DNA of 64,000 nucleotides from Dryococelus australis (lineage: Eukaryota > Arthropoda > Insecta > Phasmatodea > Phasmatidae): positions 124,357,838 to 124,421,837 of the forward strand of contig CM057000.1 in assembly GCA_029891345.1 (NCBI GenBank), in the 5' to 3' direction. This document shows, piece after piece, positions 12,222 through 24,042 of the stretch. The notes under the pieces are model-generated. The model searched no databases and was not told where the DNA came from. It worked only from the letters and a program-made list of their open reading frames with translations. The first letter of the stretch is position 1. Each line of letters opens with the position of its first letter. Position numbers and translations under genes: made by a program.

Positions 12222-12360
12222 CCATGCAAGAGGTATACTTATATTTTCAGGTGTGTTACCCATATGTTGTGATGTGTGATCTATTTTACAATTCACAATC
12301 ACTCATGCACGTACTTGAGCATGGGATTTGTCGTCTATGTTGGTTCTCCGACTTGGGGTT
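12222..12360 (+). repeat. Tandem array, last part
   Basis: Begins CCATGCAAGAGGTATACTT and matches the unit split at 4453/8328 without its LTR insertion, so it serves as a paralogous empty site for the Gypsy-like element. It also repeats the AATCACTCATGCACG segment of the middle part. Similarity fades after about 12340. Confidence 0.6.
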
Positions 12361-13580
12361 TATAGCCAATTCCTGGGGGACTCAATGCTTATCCTAGCGG
12401 GTGTTGTGAATGTGAAATGGTATTCCACACCAACACTGTCGTAACTGATGGTCGAATCATACGTGCTTTTACTCTTTATTACAGCACTATCTCTCCCTTC
12501 TCTCTTCCTCAAATTTTCTGTGCGCTTCCCCTGTGGCTGTCATCTTTCTGTGCGTCCCTTCGTCTGCTTTGATTATTTTTAGGTGGATTGTTTTTCCCGT
12601 TCGCAGCTTCGTAAGCCTCGTGTGCACTATGCTTGCGAAGACACTGGTGGTATTTCTGTCGCATACATGTACAAAACTTGCTTGTGTATAAGGGAAATTC
12701 CCGGTGGTGTTTTTTTGCTGGTGTAGTGTACTGCCTGGTCCCAAGCCTGGGAGCCGCCCGTGTGGTTATGCCATGCCGACAGTAAACTGTGAGGGCGATG
12801 CTGCGAACTTCATCATTCTTGCGAGAGTGAGAGCGACCGCACTTCTGACGAGGCTGTGTAAGTCTAAATTAGGGTTTTTATCCTACATGTATTTTTTACA
12901 GAAAAAAGAAAAATTGTTTCCCACTCACGTGCAACATGGCAGCTTCGTTCTGTACTGTGCGGACAAGTAGAAGGTGCAAAAGTGCATGCACTCGAATGCG
13001 CAGATAGGTTGGTGATACAGAAGTGCGTGAACACTCGACAGTTCAGAAATTACAGCCAACTATGCTTATATGCGGGCTTCAGGCATATTTGATGCATGAA
13101 TGGTGTGACACATTGTAGGTTCTAACACGCCTGACATCCTGGCTAGGAAGCTAGGAGCCACACAGGAGTGTGCATGCTCTAATGCATGGACAAGCTGAAG
13201 TGCAGAACTGTGCATGCTGAAATATGATCACCGCGCATGTACATGGCAGCGCAATTGGTTCTGTATGGATGTGTGTTACATGAGAATGTTGTTTTAAATT
13301 AGTTTCTAGGGCTGATGCAGACCGGAATAGGCATAGTACAAGCGCGATTAATTTTATATGCATAACTTTACGCATATGAAATGTGTGTGCGTGCAGTGCC
13401 TGCAGTATGTTTTCTATGTGTATTTGTCATTAAACATTTTTTTTCGCAATGAAATGTTTATTATTTGGGGAGTGCGTAGGCCGATGCGAGTATTTACTTT
13501 ATTTCTTCTCCTAACCATGCAATGGCGATTTTTACATAAAGCTGGGGCTGTCCGAATGTCGTGGTGGTATTAACTATATA
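12361..13580. other. Unassigned sequence
   Basis: About 1.2 kb with no gene or repeat that I can name. It holds a pyrimidine-rich patch (12480-12560) and several GTGCATGC-like words at 12970-13240. Short frames here show no conserved domain. Confidence 0.3.
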
Positions 13581-14006
13581 AAGGCTGTTCACGATAAAGT
13601 GAGCTCTTTAGAAATGAACTTTAGAAAAAAGTCACTGTCCTGGAATGCATATATTTTAACGGGCGCATTGAGTGACATTCGTCCAATAAAGTTGGTAACA
13701 ATGGATGGAAAGTAGTTCCATTTCTTAACTTCGAATAAAATATCTTACGTAACCATTTGTGATAACTAAAAAAAATATTTCTTTCGCTTTCTGTTTTTTT
13801 ACTAATGCATCGAAGTGTAAAAACGAGCAGATTTATAATATATGTACTTTTTAAGAAGTTCACGATTTCACTTGACCGACGCATGAATGAAGTGATGACA
13901 CCCATGGTAATTTTAATTTTACATAAGGTGGAGGAATAAACGACGCATATAGAAGTAGATCTTAAGCAGGGATTTTAAAAGTGCTCATTTTAACGCGAAC
14001 CGTCTA
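13581..14006 (+). mobile_element. MITE family A, copy 1
   Basis: 426-bp non-autonomous element. The left end is AAGGCTGTTCACGATAAAG and the right end reads, in reverse, TAGACGGTTCGCG; TA flanks both ends. Internal landmarks shared with the other copies are TTAACGGGCGCA, GTTGGTAACAATGGA, ACTTGACCGACGCATGAAT and TAAGCAGG near the right end. There is no coding capacity. TA target and imperfect 30-40-bp inverted ends fit a Tc1/mariner-type MITE, which is an inference because no matching transposase is present. Confidence 0.85.
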
Positions 14007-15345
14007 TATACACTGACATTAAACATCCTACTTTCCCAGATGCTGCAGTGGTCTTGTGCTCAAGATGCACGACTGCCGACCCAGGGGTTGTCAGAACGAT
14101 CCCGCGTTACTCCAGCTTTCTTAGTTTAAAAAAAAAATCCAACTAAAAATAATTTCCAGTGCTCCTAGCGGCCACTATTTGATCTACACACCCCGATGCT
14201 AGTACGTCCCTGCAGGTGACATGTGTACCAGCACACAAAATGGCCGCATCGATACCAGCACTCCTATCTGTGAATTCCACACACTCTGGTGGTGGGCGTG
14301 GGAATTATAGATGGCCGCTTACAGCAGACGATGGTGATGAGGGAACTTCGAGCATCTAAAAGAGAGGACGCGAAAAAGCAATAGAGTGAAAATAAGGGAG
14401 ATTGGAAAGTATATGATAAAACCAAGGGATGTAACAAGCAAGAGAGAACAGGTGTGGGGGGAGAGGGCCACAGGAAGTAATGGGAGAGCATGAGGAAAAG
14501 GAAATAGGAATGCCAGAACATGAGAAAAATAATCGGAATGCTAGAGCATGAAGAGATGGGAATGAATGAGAGAGCAGGTGGTTTTCAATAGGGAAAAAGA
14601 AGGAAATTCCAAGGAGGAAAAAGGGAAATTCCGGTGTAAAAACAAGATGAATGCTGCTGATGGGGAATGACAGAGCAGGTAGTTTCAGCATGACACCACC
14701 CAAAATGGCCGCCGTGTCTCTCGGCTTCCCAGCCACGCGCCCCGATCGCGTGAAGGAAGCATTTCTAGCTACTATAAAATTTGGCACCTACATTCTACGT
14801 GATTACAGTGGACAGGTCAGAGTAACGTGGAATCCATCTCGGTGTCCATAAATTAAATGTTGGCTGCAAACCTCAGTATCTCGTCCTGCTCGCTGTGCGA
14901 AGTGTGCACGGCAACAGTTGTTAATATGGTCGCTTGGCCGGAGCTGAGAGAATATCCAGTTGGCTGCGGGCTGCAGCACAGTGGGTCAGCAAAGAGGAGA
15001 GAAAAAATGTGCAGCTGGCGCCCAGGTCAACTACGCTCCCTGCCCCAGTTTGGACCACCAGGAGAGAAGATGGAGCCCGCACGTCATTAGCCCGCATGTT
15101 GCTGGCTTCACACACTCACTATGTCTCCCGCCTTCCCCATCTCTCTAGCCAACACATCCAGAAGTACTTTCTGTTTGGGAAAGGTTGTGGGGTGTCACTC
15201 TTTGCCATTATGCAAGGATAGGTCAAGAATTAAGATTCGTGGCATAGTAAGAGGACACCGCCTAAGCATAATTTCAGGAAACAATATTAAATTAATAAAA
15301 TTAAATCAGTATTTTTATCAGCGGCAAATAGGGTATATTATTATA
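14007..15345. other. Unassigned sequence
   Basis: No gene recognised. A tRNA-like patch at about 14040-14110 (GCAGTGGTCTTG then GGGGTTGTCAGAACGATCCC) may be a decayed SINE head. A purine-rich stretch (14380-14640) and a GC-richer part (14700-15110) with short overlapping frames follow. None of those frames shows a domain. Confidence 0.3.
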
Positions 15346-15450
15346 CATACTGTACTTAAGTCGACATAACCTAGACCAGTATCACGGTTTACTAATCAGT
15401 AATCCACATGGAAGGTCATTGGACATCGAGACTCGCAGTGCACGGAGCCC
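15346..15450 (+). repeat. Dispersed repeat E, copy 1
   Basis: Shares ATACTGTACTTAA, CCTAGACCAGTA and CACGGTTTAC-like words, in order, with 16685-16880. A looser match to the first part is seen near 22215-22290. Family unknown. Confidence 0.5.
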
Positions 15451-16684
15451 GCCAAACATAACCTTTGTTTTTTTTCCCCCCATCAAGTACGCAATTGTTT
15501 ACACTGGGTCATCATACATTGCAAAAATGCTTTCTTTGGTGAAACACGCGGTTTATTACCGGAAATAAATATTTATTTAAGTATGAACCAATGTGCAAAG
15601 TATGCTTGCCTCAAAAATACTTGTTTGATCTAGACTAGACCTTTAAGGTATCGTTAAAATATTTCAATATTTCAGCAGAGTGGTAAGTAATCTCAGTTAC
15701 ACTTAAAGAAATTTTGTGCTCTAAAAAACAGTTGTAATTAGTAAATAAGGGAGAATAACAAATATGTCAATTGTATTCACCAAAAAGAAAAAAAAGAAAA
15801 AAAAATACTAGGGTGGTTCCGAGACTAGGACCCGTATCCCTTCTGTTATCAACCTAGGACATTTCACTATACGACCACTAATCTGATTGTATTCTGAATG
15901 CGTTTGATAGGAATGTAATGTCGTGTGGTTACATGGTCTAGAATATGGCTTCCTTGGGAAGAATTGAGGTTAGTGATTAGGAGAATCACTGCATTCCAGA
16001 ATAACATTAAACATATGCAGGAGGACTCCACTTGTTGAGTTGTAGTTTCTTAGCTGCAGGATATATTGGTTTATAAATGTTCGCGTCGGGACAACACTTA
16101 CGTAGCGAGAAATTCAATGTGCGACAGAAAGCCTAGGATATCGCCAAATCGTGACCTTTAGTACGAAGTAACTTTTCTTAACTGTGAACGAAAGCAGCTC
16201 AAGGAAGTTTATTTATTGGCTATAAATGAATGTTAATATTGCAGTGAAATAAAAATGTACTAAGAAAACATTTATTGAACAGTAAACTTGTGTGTATCTC
16301 TAACCTTCTCTTTAAATTAAAGCAATATTGCGTTACTGTACACCAAGCACCCTCAAAGAAATGGTTTTCTTTGCCAGTTTGATGTCTATGTGAAAGTTTT
16401 CTTAGGAGGGGGGCGGAGATGATTACTGCTAACCCCGCTCCCTCCCCCCTCCACCAAACCATTGTCATTTCACACCGCTAAACACACCCTCGTCACAGAA
16501 TAAACCTTTCATCCACAGATAAATGTGATATTTGAGCGTACCATCGAACAATTTATTTTCCGAAACTGTATCTACTGGTATCGTTATAACTTTGTGCCAT
16601 ATACCGCGGCCATTAGAGATGTATTTCTTAACCCTTTCAGATCCACTTTTATTCACGGTTTCAAGTGTTGTAAATAAAATCTTT
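15451..16684. other. Unassigned sequence
   Basis: No gene or named repeat. It contains an A-rich tract (15780-15808) and a C-rich patch (16435-16450). Frames on the minus strand at 16220-16656 show no domain. Confidence 0.3.
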
Positions 16685-16880
16685 TATGATGAATACTGTA
16701 CTTAAATCGACAAAACACTTATTTCGTTGTCTCAGCCAATGAGCTGTAGGCTATATATTCGGCTACAATAATATGGACCGATAATTACCTAGACCAGTAA
16801 GACGGTTTGCGAGTCATTTACCCACAGGTAAGATTATTGGTCATATTGAGCTTCACCGTGTGCAGTACGGACCAGAAATT
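16685..16880 (+). repeat. Dispersed repeat E, copy 2
   Basis: Homologous to 15346-15450 with an extra segment (AGCCAATGAGCTGTAGGCT, about 16733-16752) that the first copy lacks. The extra segment resembles CACGACCAATAAGATGTAGG near 22255, so three partial copies of one family are likely. Confidence 0.5.
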
Positions 16881-17258
16881 ACCCACACGTTCATAATGTA
16901 CACAAGTGTGTACATAGGTTCTGAATGGATTAATGAAGCTCTTGGCAGCAGCTGTCTATGAGATTAAGTAACAACGAACGATATCACAGAGTACGTGAGA
17001 ATACAGAGGCGAAACCACCGCTTACATCGTGAACACACGCCAGCAAACCAGCAAAATGTCAGAGCACCGTTTGCCAATCAGGGCTTCGTAACCTGCTAAC
17101 CAACCGGCAGACCAGTCGTGGCACGCGGTAGCCTATCAAAAAACAAGGCCCATTCACAATGCCTCCCAGAGCCAATCAGATAATGGGTAAGCCCACATCA
17201 AAGGACCGCAACGTCATTCCGTCTCTATGCACTCTTTACTCGGTGATGATATCTGCTA
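16881..17258. other. Unassigned sequence
   Basis: No gene seen. It has several CCAATCAG-type words (17067 and 17173), a feature it shares with repeat C and the sequence near 22300. Confidence 0.25.
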
Positions 17259-17677
17259 TAGGCAGTTCACGGTGAACTGAGCACTTCTGAAAGCCCTGCT
17301 TAGTATCTATTTGTATGAACATTCTGTATTCTTCCACCGTATTTACAATTATCATTTCCATTGACATGATCACTTTATTCACACATCGGTCAAGTGAAAC
17401 TGTGGAATTATTAGGAAAGTAAATATTTTACAGATTTGCTCGTTCTTACGTCTATGCGCACTAAAAAAAAAAAATAAAATAAAAAAAATAAAAAATAAGG
17501 TATTCACAAAAAGTTTACCAAACTCTTTTAATTCTACGTCAATACATGGAACTACTTCCCCTCCGTCATTACCAACTTAACTAATAGGTTGACAGTTTGC
17601 CTAATAAATTATATGCGGGCAGTGATTGTTTTCCAAAGGTTGGTTTATAAAGGGCTCACTGTACCATGTACAGCCTA
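17259..17677 (-). mobile_element. MITE family A, copy 2
   Basis: 419 bp in reverse orientation, starting TAGGCAGTTCACGG and ending ...GTACAGCCTA with TA on both sides. It carries an A-rich expansion (17463-17498) that other copies lack. Otherwise the family A landmarks are present on the reverse strand, for example GAACTACTTCCCCTCCG. Confidence 0.82.
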
Positions 17678-17982
17678 TACACGACACATTTTTCTTAATG
17701 GAAAATGTTTTCCGACGTGTACAGTTTGTGTCGTTCACTTTCCTATGCCTCACTGGGTTCTAGTTTTCAGCGAGACGTACACATTAATGTTGCCACCTCA
17801 CTGATTAGTTAATGATTTTTGCTGTTTCTTTACGAGGCCAAGTCAGAAATTTGAAAACTCCCATATTTCCTCACGTTTGCCCAGAAGCCGAAAGTCGGTT
17901 CGCTGTTATTCATTTTACATTAAACAATGTCCCGACGACACACGATCTAGTCAGCCTCTCCGCGCTGCAACTCGACATATTC

Positions 17983-18100
17983 GGGGCCGCGGTGGCCGAG
18001 CGGTTATACTGCTCTCCTCCCACCGAGGCGAACCAGGGTCTGTACCCGGCCGGGTCACTCCTGGATTTTCGCAAGTAGGAATCGTGGCGGACGTGCAGCA
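17983..18100 (+). mobile_element. tRNA-derived SINE, 5' part
   Basis: Starts GGGGCCGCGGTGGCCGAGCG, which contains a pol III A box of the tRNA-Ser/Leu type (TGGCCGAGCGG). A B-box region follows 50 bp later. The body GGATTTTCGCAAGTAGGAAT is shared with all other copies. The 3' two thirds of the element are absent. Confidence 0.8.
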
Positions 18101-18704
18101 GTGCTGAATCAGGCGGCATATTTATGTAAAGAAGTACACTTTAGGGAAATTTGATTGATAATTCGTTGTGGAACTATACCATTTTTTTTTTTGTCAAATT
18201 GACGATTGCTAGTACTGAACTCAGTTGCGAAAGTTTAATTCTGAAAATTCATAATGATTTACTTCCATCTTTCATTTTCATTACTCTTGCCAGTTTGTAC
18301 TCTCTGTTTTGTGAATTGCATTGCAAAATGTTGCGTACGCACATACATAGCTATCGTTTCATTCATGTGACTTCGTTGTCCACAGATACTTATGCTCCAT
18401 TCCTGTTCGCTACTCGTCGTGACGTGGAGCGACTTGAGCCTGGTTCACATGTACGCCGATCGCATCGAACAGACAGAGCGGAAGAATAGAACAGCCAATC
18501 AGAAGCCGTCTTCGGTTTATGCGGGAGTCAAGCAGAAAAGTTGAGCTCACGCCGATATTTTCTGCTCGCGGAAAGAGCTGACATCGCCGATATTTCCCAG
18601 AAGTCAGCTGGTTCACATGTTTTCAGTGGCGTTTATTCCACAGTCGCAGGGTAAGCAGTTCTTACCCTATACATATCGGAAATGATTTACCCTTTATAGA
18701 GGGG
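18101..18704. other. Unassigned sequence
   Basis: No gene. A 13-bp direct repeat CTGGTTCACATGT occurs at 18439 and 18609, bracketing about 155 bp that holds two GCCGATATTTTC-like words. This could be a short insertion with its target duplication or a local duplication. Confidence 0.3.
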
Positions 18705-18825
18705 TTTTTTTTTCGGGTATCTCCCGTTTCCCTCGCCCTCGCCATTCCGGCGCTGCTCCATACTCATCTCGTTTCATGCTGATCGGTTTTAAGAGCGGTG
18801 CAAACCTCTCGACTGTCCATTTCTG
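18705..18825 (+). mobile_element. tRNA-derived SINE, 3' part only
   Basis: Matches the central and 3' body of the SINE: CGGGTATCTCCCGTTTCCC, CATTCCGGCGCTGCTCCAT and GATCGGTTTTAAGAGC-like sequence ending CAAACCTCTCGACT. The tRNA head is missing. Confidence 0.7.
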
Positions 18826-19289
18826 GCGTTTACTGTACACTGCGGGGCTCTAAGTTATCATTAGGGACCTGCAAAATTCACGTTATTTTTTTGCATACTG
18901 CTAAATTTCACAGTACTGTATATACTCGAGCCGGCGTCGTTTCTCCATTGGCTGCCACCCAGATGTGAAGTCACTTCCTTTCTGAGTGAACTGTACGTGA
19001 TTGGGGTACATGATTATGAAGTGCTCATTTATTGGCGCAGATATACCGGGGGCGTGCCACGTAAAGCACGGTCCAATGAAAAATGCATTGCAAATTTTAA
19101 AATGTTTTAAGTTTAAACTGTCGTCAAATCATAACGCGAATTTTGCAGGGCTCTTAGTTATCATCCACTGTGGATATCGGATTCGTAGCCCGTGCTGTTG
19201 CCTCAGGTTTATGGCTGGTTCATGTCGCTATCACCTAGCACAACGCTTACAATTCGTTGGTTGTGATAATGACACACATGCTATAAAAA
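18826..19289. other. Unassigned sequence
   Basis: No gene or named repeat. A 107-codon frame at 19001-19324 has no domain that I can recognise. Confidence 0.25.
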
Positions 19290-19895
19290 GAGCCACCTGT
19301 TTTTCGCGAAAAGATTTGCGCTGAGGCTAAGACTTCAATATGCCATGTGCACACTTGCAGCTTTCCTTTGGCTACTGTCTGCTTGACCTTATGTGAAGAG
19401 AGTCTTTTACATGAGTGAGCCAATCAGAATTTAGTTTATCCTATATTGACCATCCGCGATTCTGGGCAAACAATTCAAATACTCCGATCACGAAAATGGT
19501 TCTGAACTAGAGTTTTTTTGGAGTGTCGATTGTCCTGAAGTCTTTTCGTGAAAAAACAGACGCCTCTAACAATAAGAGTTAAACCCCTTGACATACAATC
19601 CTAGTATAGTCTTTCACGTCTGACATGTTGCAGAATGGAAGCACTCAAGCTATCACCTACACGAACATCGCCTTTCCCCGGGCAATCCTATTGGCCACTG
19701 TTAACACATTAATTGTTTTATGATTGGTTGCTTCTTGTGCCATGGACGTACTGAGCCCGCTTCCATAGAATCCAATGTGCCAGTTGTTATAATCAATTCG
19801 CAACTACTTTTCACGCAAAAAATGTCTACTTCGGAATACCTGAAACGAAAATGTGTGTACGTTAAGAGTCGGGCCCTCCAGAATATTACACCTGG
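19290..19895 (+). repeat. Dispersed repeat C, copy 1
   Basis: Two blocks match elsewhere in the window. The first, 19290-19465 with TTACATGAGTGAGCCAATCA, matches 52003-52200. The second, 19610-19895 with GATTGGTTGCTTCTTGTGCC, matches 53380-53690. The blocks are about 150 bp apart here but more than 1 kb apart in the second copy. Non-coding; family unknown. Confidence 0.6.
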
Positions 19896-20475
19896 GCCGT
19901 TATCAGCGGCGTGTGGTGAACTGCCGTGTTTTGCTTTGTGCTACACCTAATCGTTTGCTAGTTTTACACACCGGCCGCCTAAACGTAGAAGTGCAATTGA
20001 CGTCACAGCACGAGTGTAACGGGTGCCTCGCCGCTTTCTCGTGAGTGGCCGCGGTGCATTCAGTTTCCCCCGGCTCCACTCTGGTCACAGGTTCCTGCTG
20101 CGTGCGCCGAGTGTACAGCACTCGGCAAGTACCAGCTTACCTCCCAACACTTCACCCCACCCCACTGGGCCGCTGCACAGGAGGTGGTTTAAATGGTTTG
20201 TACTGTACGCAACTGAAGAAAGCGTCTACTTAGGAAATAACCCACGTGTGGAATGTATTATTCGTTGTTGAGACTTTGTTCCGAAATCTCTAAAACAACT
20301 GCTGCTAGTAAAAATATAACAATGTCTGACTAAACGGAATAAGTACGGCATGCATAAAATATAATTTTTGCTACGCCTAGAACCGTGATTCAAAGTAGGT
20401 ACTACCTATGTAAGAGTTCTGGGGGGTCCCTAGTTGTCACATGGGGTCGCATTTAAAGCAGTTGTGTGATTATCT
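19896..20475. other. Unassigned sequence
   Basis: GC-richer at 19960-20170, with a run of overlapping short frames but no domain. No repeat identified. Confidence 0.25.
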
Positions 20476-20840
20476 AGATCTATACTACTAAATAAAATAG
20501 ACGTGTCTGTCTGTGATTTTCGAATTATCAACTTTTAGTTATTTTTTCATATAGTATAATTATTGATAACCAAGCCATATCTAATGTTAATTTTTTTTTC
20601 ACGTCTTTCTATCTGTATGTCTGTCTATCTGTCCGACCGGATAACTAAAAAATCACTGAACGCATTGACATAAAATTTACACAGTCTACAGATAATAACC
20701 CCAGGACCAACTTAGTATTTTTTTTTTTTTTTTCATAGAGATATCTCAAACGGTTCCAGAGAAAATGATGATCCGGGATGTACATAGGTATTGGATTAAA
20801 CTTTATTAGGATTTATTACTTAATAAATAATAGCATTGTT
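20476..20840 (+). mobile_element. Possible Helitron-like or RTE-like fragment
   Basis: Begins TCTAGATCTATACTACTAAA followed by a GTCTGTCTGTG stretch and, later, CTGTCTATCTGTCCGACC. This wording resembles the starts of non-autonomous Helitrons and some RTE-type repeats in insects, from memory. It includes a T run (20720-20735). The ends are not defined. Confidence 0.35.
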
Positions 20841-21139
20841 AAAAAAAAGTTTAGTAATTTCTCCTTTCTTTGCTGTCTATAAGCTGTCCTCCTTTCCTTC
20901 CTAAGATAAGTTGCTAGATCGATTCAAAGTCCTAAGTATAATGCTAACGAAGTAGCACTGGCCTACTAGTAATTTACAAAAATAACTGTGCCGTTGAAAA
21001 TTTAAATGTCTAAATTTCTTAGGACAGAAATGAAAGGCGATATTTTGTCGCCAGTTTATACTTTGTTAATGACACATAGATATGGTCGTTGAAGAAAGCC
21101 AAAGTGAGCAAGAAGTCGCTGCAAGTAGCCTTCTGTTTA

Positions 21140-21610
21140 CTATGTTTAGTGTGCTGTAGAACAGTTTTTTTTAAACTAGAGCGACACTGATGCCGCATAT
21201 TTTCTGAACAGACACACCCTAAACTTGAAACAGTGAGAAGAATTGGACCAAACCAGTGAAAGCAATGGCGATTTAGCAACCGATAATCAGTGCCAGATAA
21301 CTAGTTATTTCAGTTGCTGAATTTCACCGATTTATTTGTGTATTCCCACTGAATGCCGAGAGTTCCACAGCTATAAATCACTTGTTCCCAGTTGATTTCC
21401 TCGATTCGCCTGTCAACAGTAGCTTGTCAACTGACTTTCGGTGAATGTTATTTCACTGATTAATATCACTGATTAGGATTTATAGTGTAGATGTATTGAA
21501 ACACAATAGCCAACGCTAAAAATCCTGAGGAAACAGAACACAGAACGCGAAGCTTGTTAGTGCTATATTCCATCGCAATGCGTCCTAGCGGTCGAACCTG
21601 ACCTCGAGGC
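21140..21610 (+). repeat. Dispersed repeat G, copy 1
   Basis: Two parts match 35100-35290: CTGTAGAACAG with TATTTTCTGAACAGA (21155-21215), and TCCTGAGGAAACAGAA with GAAGCTTGTT (21523-21560). Between the parts lies about 300 bp that the other copy lacks, including ATCACTGATTAG-like words. Confidence 0.5.
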
Positions 21611-21661
21611 CCTTCAAGCGGGCGCGAGAGTTTCGAGAAGGCAACGTTAACCGACCACTGT

Positions 21662-21922
21662 GTTGAGTTGAGAGATTCAGGCAGGCTCTTAACAACGAGG
21701 TCTTGAGAGCCGATGAGGGTGAAATGAGGTGATAATGGAGTCGCGCCGGAATGCAAGGGCGGGAGAAACGGCAGATCCCTGAGAAAACGTGCCGACCAGA
21801 GTCATCCCATCCTCCGGCACGATTCCCACTTGCGGAAATCCGGGTGTGACCCAGCCGGGGATTGAACCCGGTTTGCCTTTGTGGGAGGCGAGCAGTCTTA
21901 ACCTCAGAGCCACCGCGGCCCC
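21662..21922 (-). mobile_element. tRNA-derived SINE, near full length
   Basis: Reverse orientation. The head at the right end gives GGGGCCGCGGTGGCTCTGAG on the minus strand, followed by a B box of the form GGTTCAATCCCCGG, then the body TTTCCGCAAGTGGGAATCG. The 3' end is the CTCTCAAGACCTCGTTGTT-type sequence at the left. About 260 bp, the family's full size as judged from the copies here. Confidence 0.85.
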
Positions 21923-22409
21923 CTGCCGACCAGCGTGCACGGGCACGATGGGAAGAAAGCGGTGTTCGGCCAGAGGTGTAGGCCTCAAGGACGATACATC
22001 GTTCCGTTGGGTGGATGCGTGTGGTGCAACCCTGTAAGACAGATGGTCCTTGCTGTTCCGAGTTATGTTGCTGCTGGCGGCTCTTCTTTCCACATCTCGC
22101 CCGCGAGCGACCTGCCCAGCTCGCTGTGAGCTACAGTCTGTTTGCGGGTTTGCCACACTTTTTAACCCGGTCATTCCCACGTTACCTTGATGCAATTTTC
22201 GAATTTTTTTTTATACGTGCTGTACTTAAGCTGGCAAAAGAACTCGTTTCGTCTTCACGACCAATAAGATGTAGGCTTTGTGCTTGGTGATCAGCGATAC
22301 AACCAATCATGACGTAGAACAGAAGCATTGTTGACGAATCAGTGACACACTGGGCGCCGAGTCTCGCATAGTACAGCACTGGTCAAATACAAGCTTCGTG
22401 TGCAACATG

Positions 22410-22707
22410 TTGACGATTGTCCACAGTGAGCAGGAAAGGATTAGATCAAACCTTCGAAAAATGACCGCATCGTATTCGGTTGTTTCCTAAATATGCCATC
22501 TATCACAAGCGTTTTATACTCCTGTAAACATAAATCCACCTTAGTTTTTGTTCAATCGAACTTTTACATATATATCTATAAATTATAGTATTTAATTTAT
22601 AATTAGCATGAATAAAATAAGGGAGAAAATAGGTGCGTTGGTAATGTCTAGTAATAAATAGTTCATACTTGGCTTCAGAAAAGTAGGAAGTAACTGTGTA
22701 TGGTCTA
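22410..22707 (+). mobile_element. MITE family B, copy 1 (short)
   Basis: About 298 bp. The left end (TTGTCCACAGTGAGCA) and right end (GGCTTCAGAAAAGTAGGAAG to TGGTCTA, then TA) are recognisably those of family A. The interior is different: TTCGGTTGTTTCCTAAATAT, TATCACAAGCGTTTTATACT and a TAATTTATAATTAGCATGAA segment. Shorter than other B copies, so probably internally deleted. Confidence 0.7.
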
Positions 22708-22927
22708 TAGCCACAGCTCCGGTCTCATTTACAGACGTCTCGATATTTGAGCGTGGCTTCTTACAGACGTGTAACGTTTAAGAAATGCTGAACGAATGTA
22801 AATAAGGCCGGTTGATTGGTCAGTTCTCTAAGATTTATCTGTTAAAGTTTAGAATAGTTCAGACCGGTTTCGTTGCCGTATTTTTTTTTTTTTTTTTTGG
22901 TATGGATGGTAATCAGATAGTTTATAA

Positions 22928-23120
22928 ACCTAGCGAGGTGGTGCAGTAGCAAACCCTTTAACTAGTATATGGTAGGCCCGGGTTCGATTCCTGCTCCGGC
23001 CAATCTGACCACCATGTTCCATGGTTTCATTTTAAGCGAATGTTAGGATGTTTTCAACTACTTGCCATAGCCGATTCCTTTCTCCTTTCTAATTCTCTGA
23101 GCCACTTGTCCTGTCTCTAA
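22928..23120 (+). mobile_element. Second tRNA-derived SINE family
   Basis: CCTAGCGAGGTGGTGCAGTA serves as an A-box-like head and GGCCCGGGTTCGATTCCTGC as a strong B box, 50 bp apart. The body after it (ACCACCATGTTCCATGG, CGATTCCTTTCTCC) is unlike the main SINE. A T run (22881-22899) lies upstream. It cannot be a tRNA gene because the acceptor-stem halves do not pair. Confidence 0.6.
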
Positions 23121-23662
23121 TGACTTAAGCCTGTTACGCGCGGTTCACTTTATCGTACAAGAAGATGTACACCTTTGTTGTTCAAGTCAACTTGCATTGT
23201 GTGACTGGCTAACTTGTTTGCAAGTGGCTTGCGTTCTTGCTAGAATCATTCAGAGACTGTTCTATTTTTCGTTCAATTTCCTAGTCTAAGTAGTTTGTTT
23301 ACTTTTGCGTTTTATACGTTTATGCAGTTCCCGTACATTTATCTATGCTGATATTGTTAGTTTGCGAGTATAAAATATATTTTAATTCTGTATTAGTGAT
23401 TCGTTAGGTTTGTAAGATCTTTGTGTTGTGGTGGAAACAAGTGTCTGGCATGCTGCAACATTCAAGTACCACTGTTGTGTGTACAGTACGTACATGGGAC
23501 TTGAATACAATAGAGTGCTCACCTTGTTGTTCACTTTTTGGTGACCAACTTCTTGTTCACAAAGTATGCCCGTCTGTATCACGCTTTAAGCCCAACCTAC
23601 CTACCCGCCTAAAAGTCGCGTTTGGCGGCGGTGGGAAGGCTGCGTTCACGGTGATCCTACTA
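23121..23662. other. Unassigned sequence
   Basis: No gene or repeat identified. A 106-codon frame on the plus strand (23423-23743) runs into the next MITE and shows no domain. Confidence 0.25.
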
Positions 23663-24042
23663 AAGGCTGTTCACGATAAAGTGAGCACTTTTGAAATCAA
23701 CCTTGGAAAAAAAAAGTCACCGCTCCTACCTGCGTATATTTGAACGGGCGCACTGAGTCCCATATCTTAACGTCGAATAAAAAGTGTTAGGTAACCACTT
23801 CTGATAACTTAAATTATTTCTTTCGTTTTCTGTAGTTTTATGCACCGAAATGTAAAAATCAACAGATTTATCAAATATTTACTTGTCTAATTATTACAGA
23901 GTTTCGCTTCACCGACGTATAAATAAAGTGATGAGGCACATGACAATGTTAATCTTCAATAAGGTGGAAGAATACACAACGGGTATACAAGTAGATCTTA
24001 AGCAGGGCTTTCAGAAGTGCTCATTTTACTGTGAACAGCCTA
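23663..24042 (+). mobile_element. MITE family A, copy 3
   Basis: 380 bp, AAGGCTGTTCACGATAAAG to TGAACAGCCTA, flanked by TA on both sides. It lacks a segment after GCGCACTGAGT that other copies have, which accounts for the shorter length. Confidence 0.85.

Noticed and set aside
12390-12560. Possible solo LTR starting TGTTGTGAATG
   Set aside because: No second copy, no end that I could define and no target duplication.
14356-14787. 143-codon minus-strand frame rich in Phe, Ser and Pro
   Set aside because: Low-complexity translation of a purine-rich strand; no domain.
22928-23010. Possible tRNA gene (A-box and strong B-box spacing)
   Set aside because: The acceptor ends do not pair and a non-tRNA body follows, as in a SINE. 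Listed as a SINE instead.
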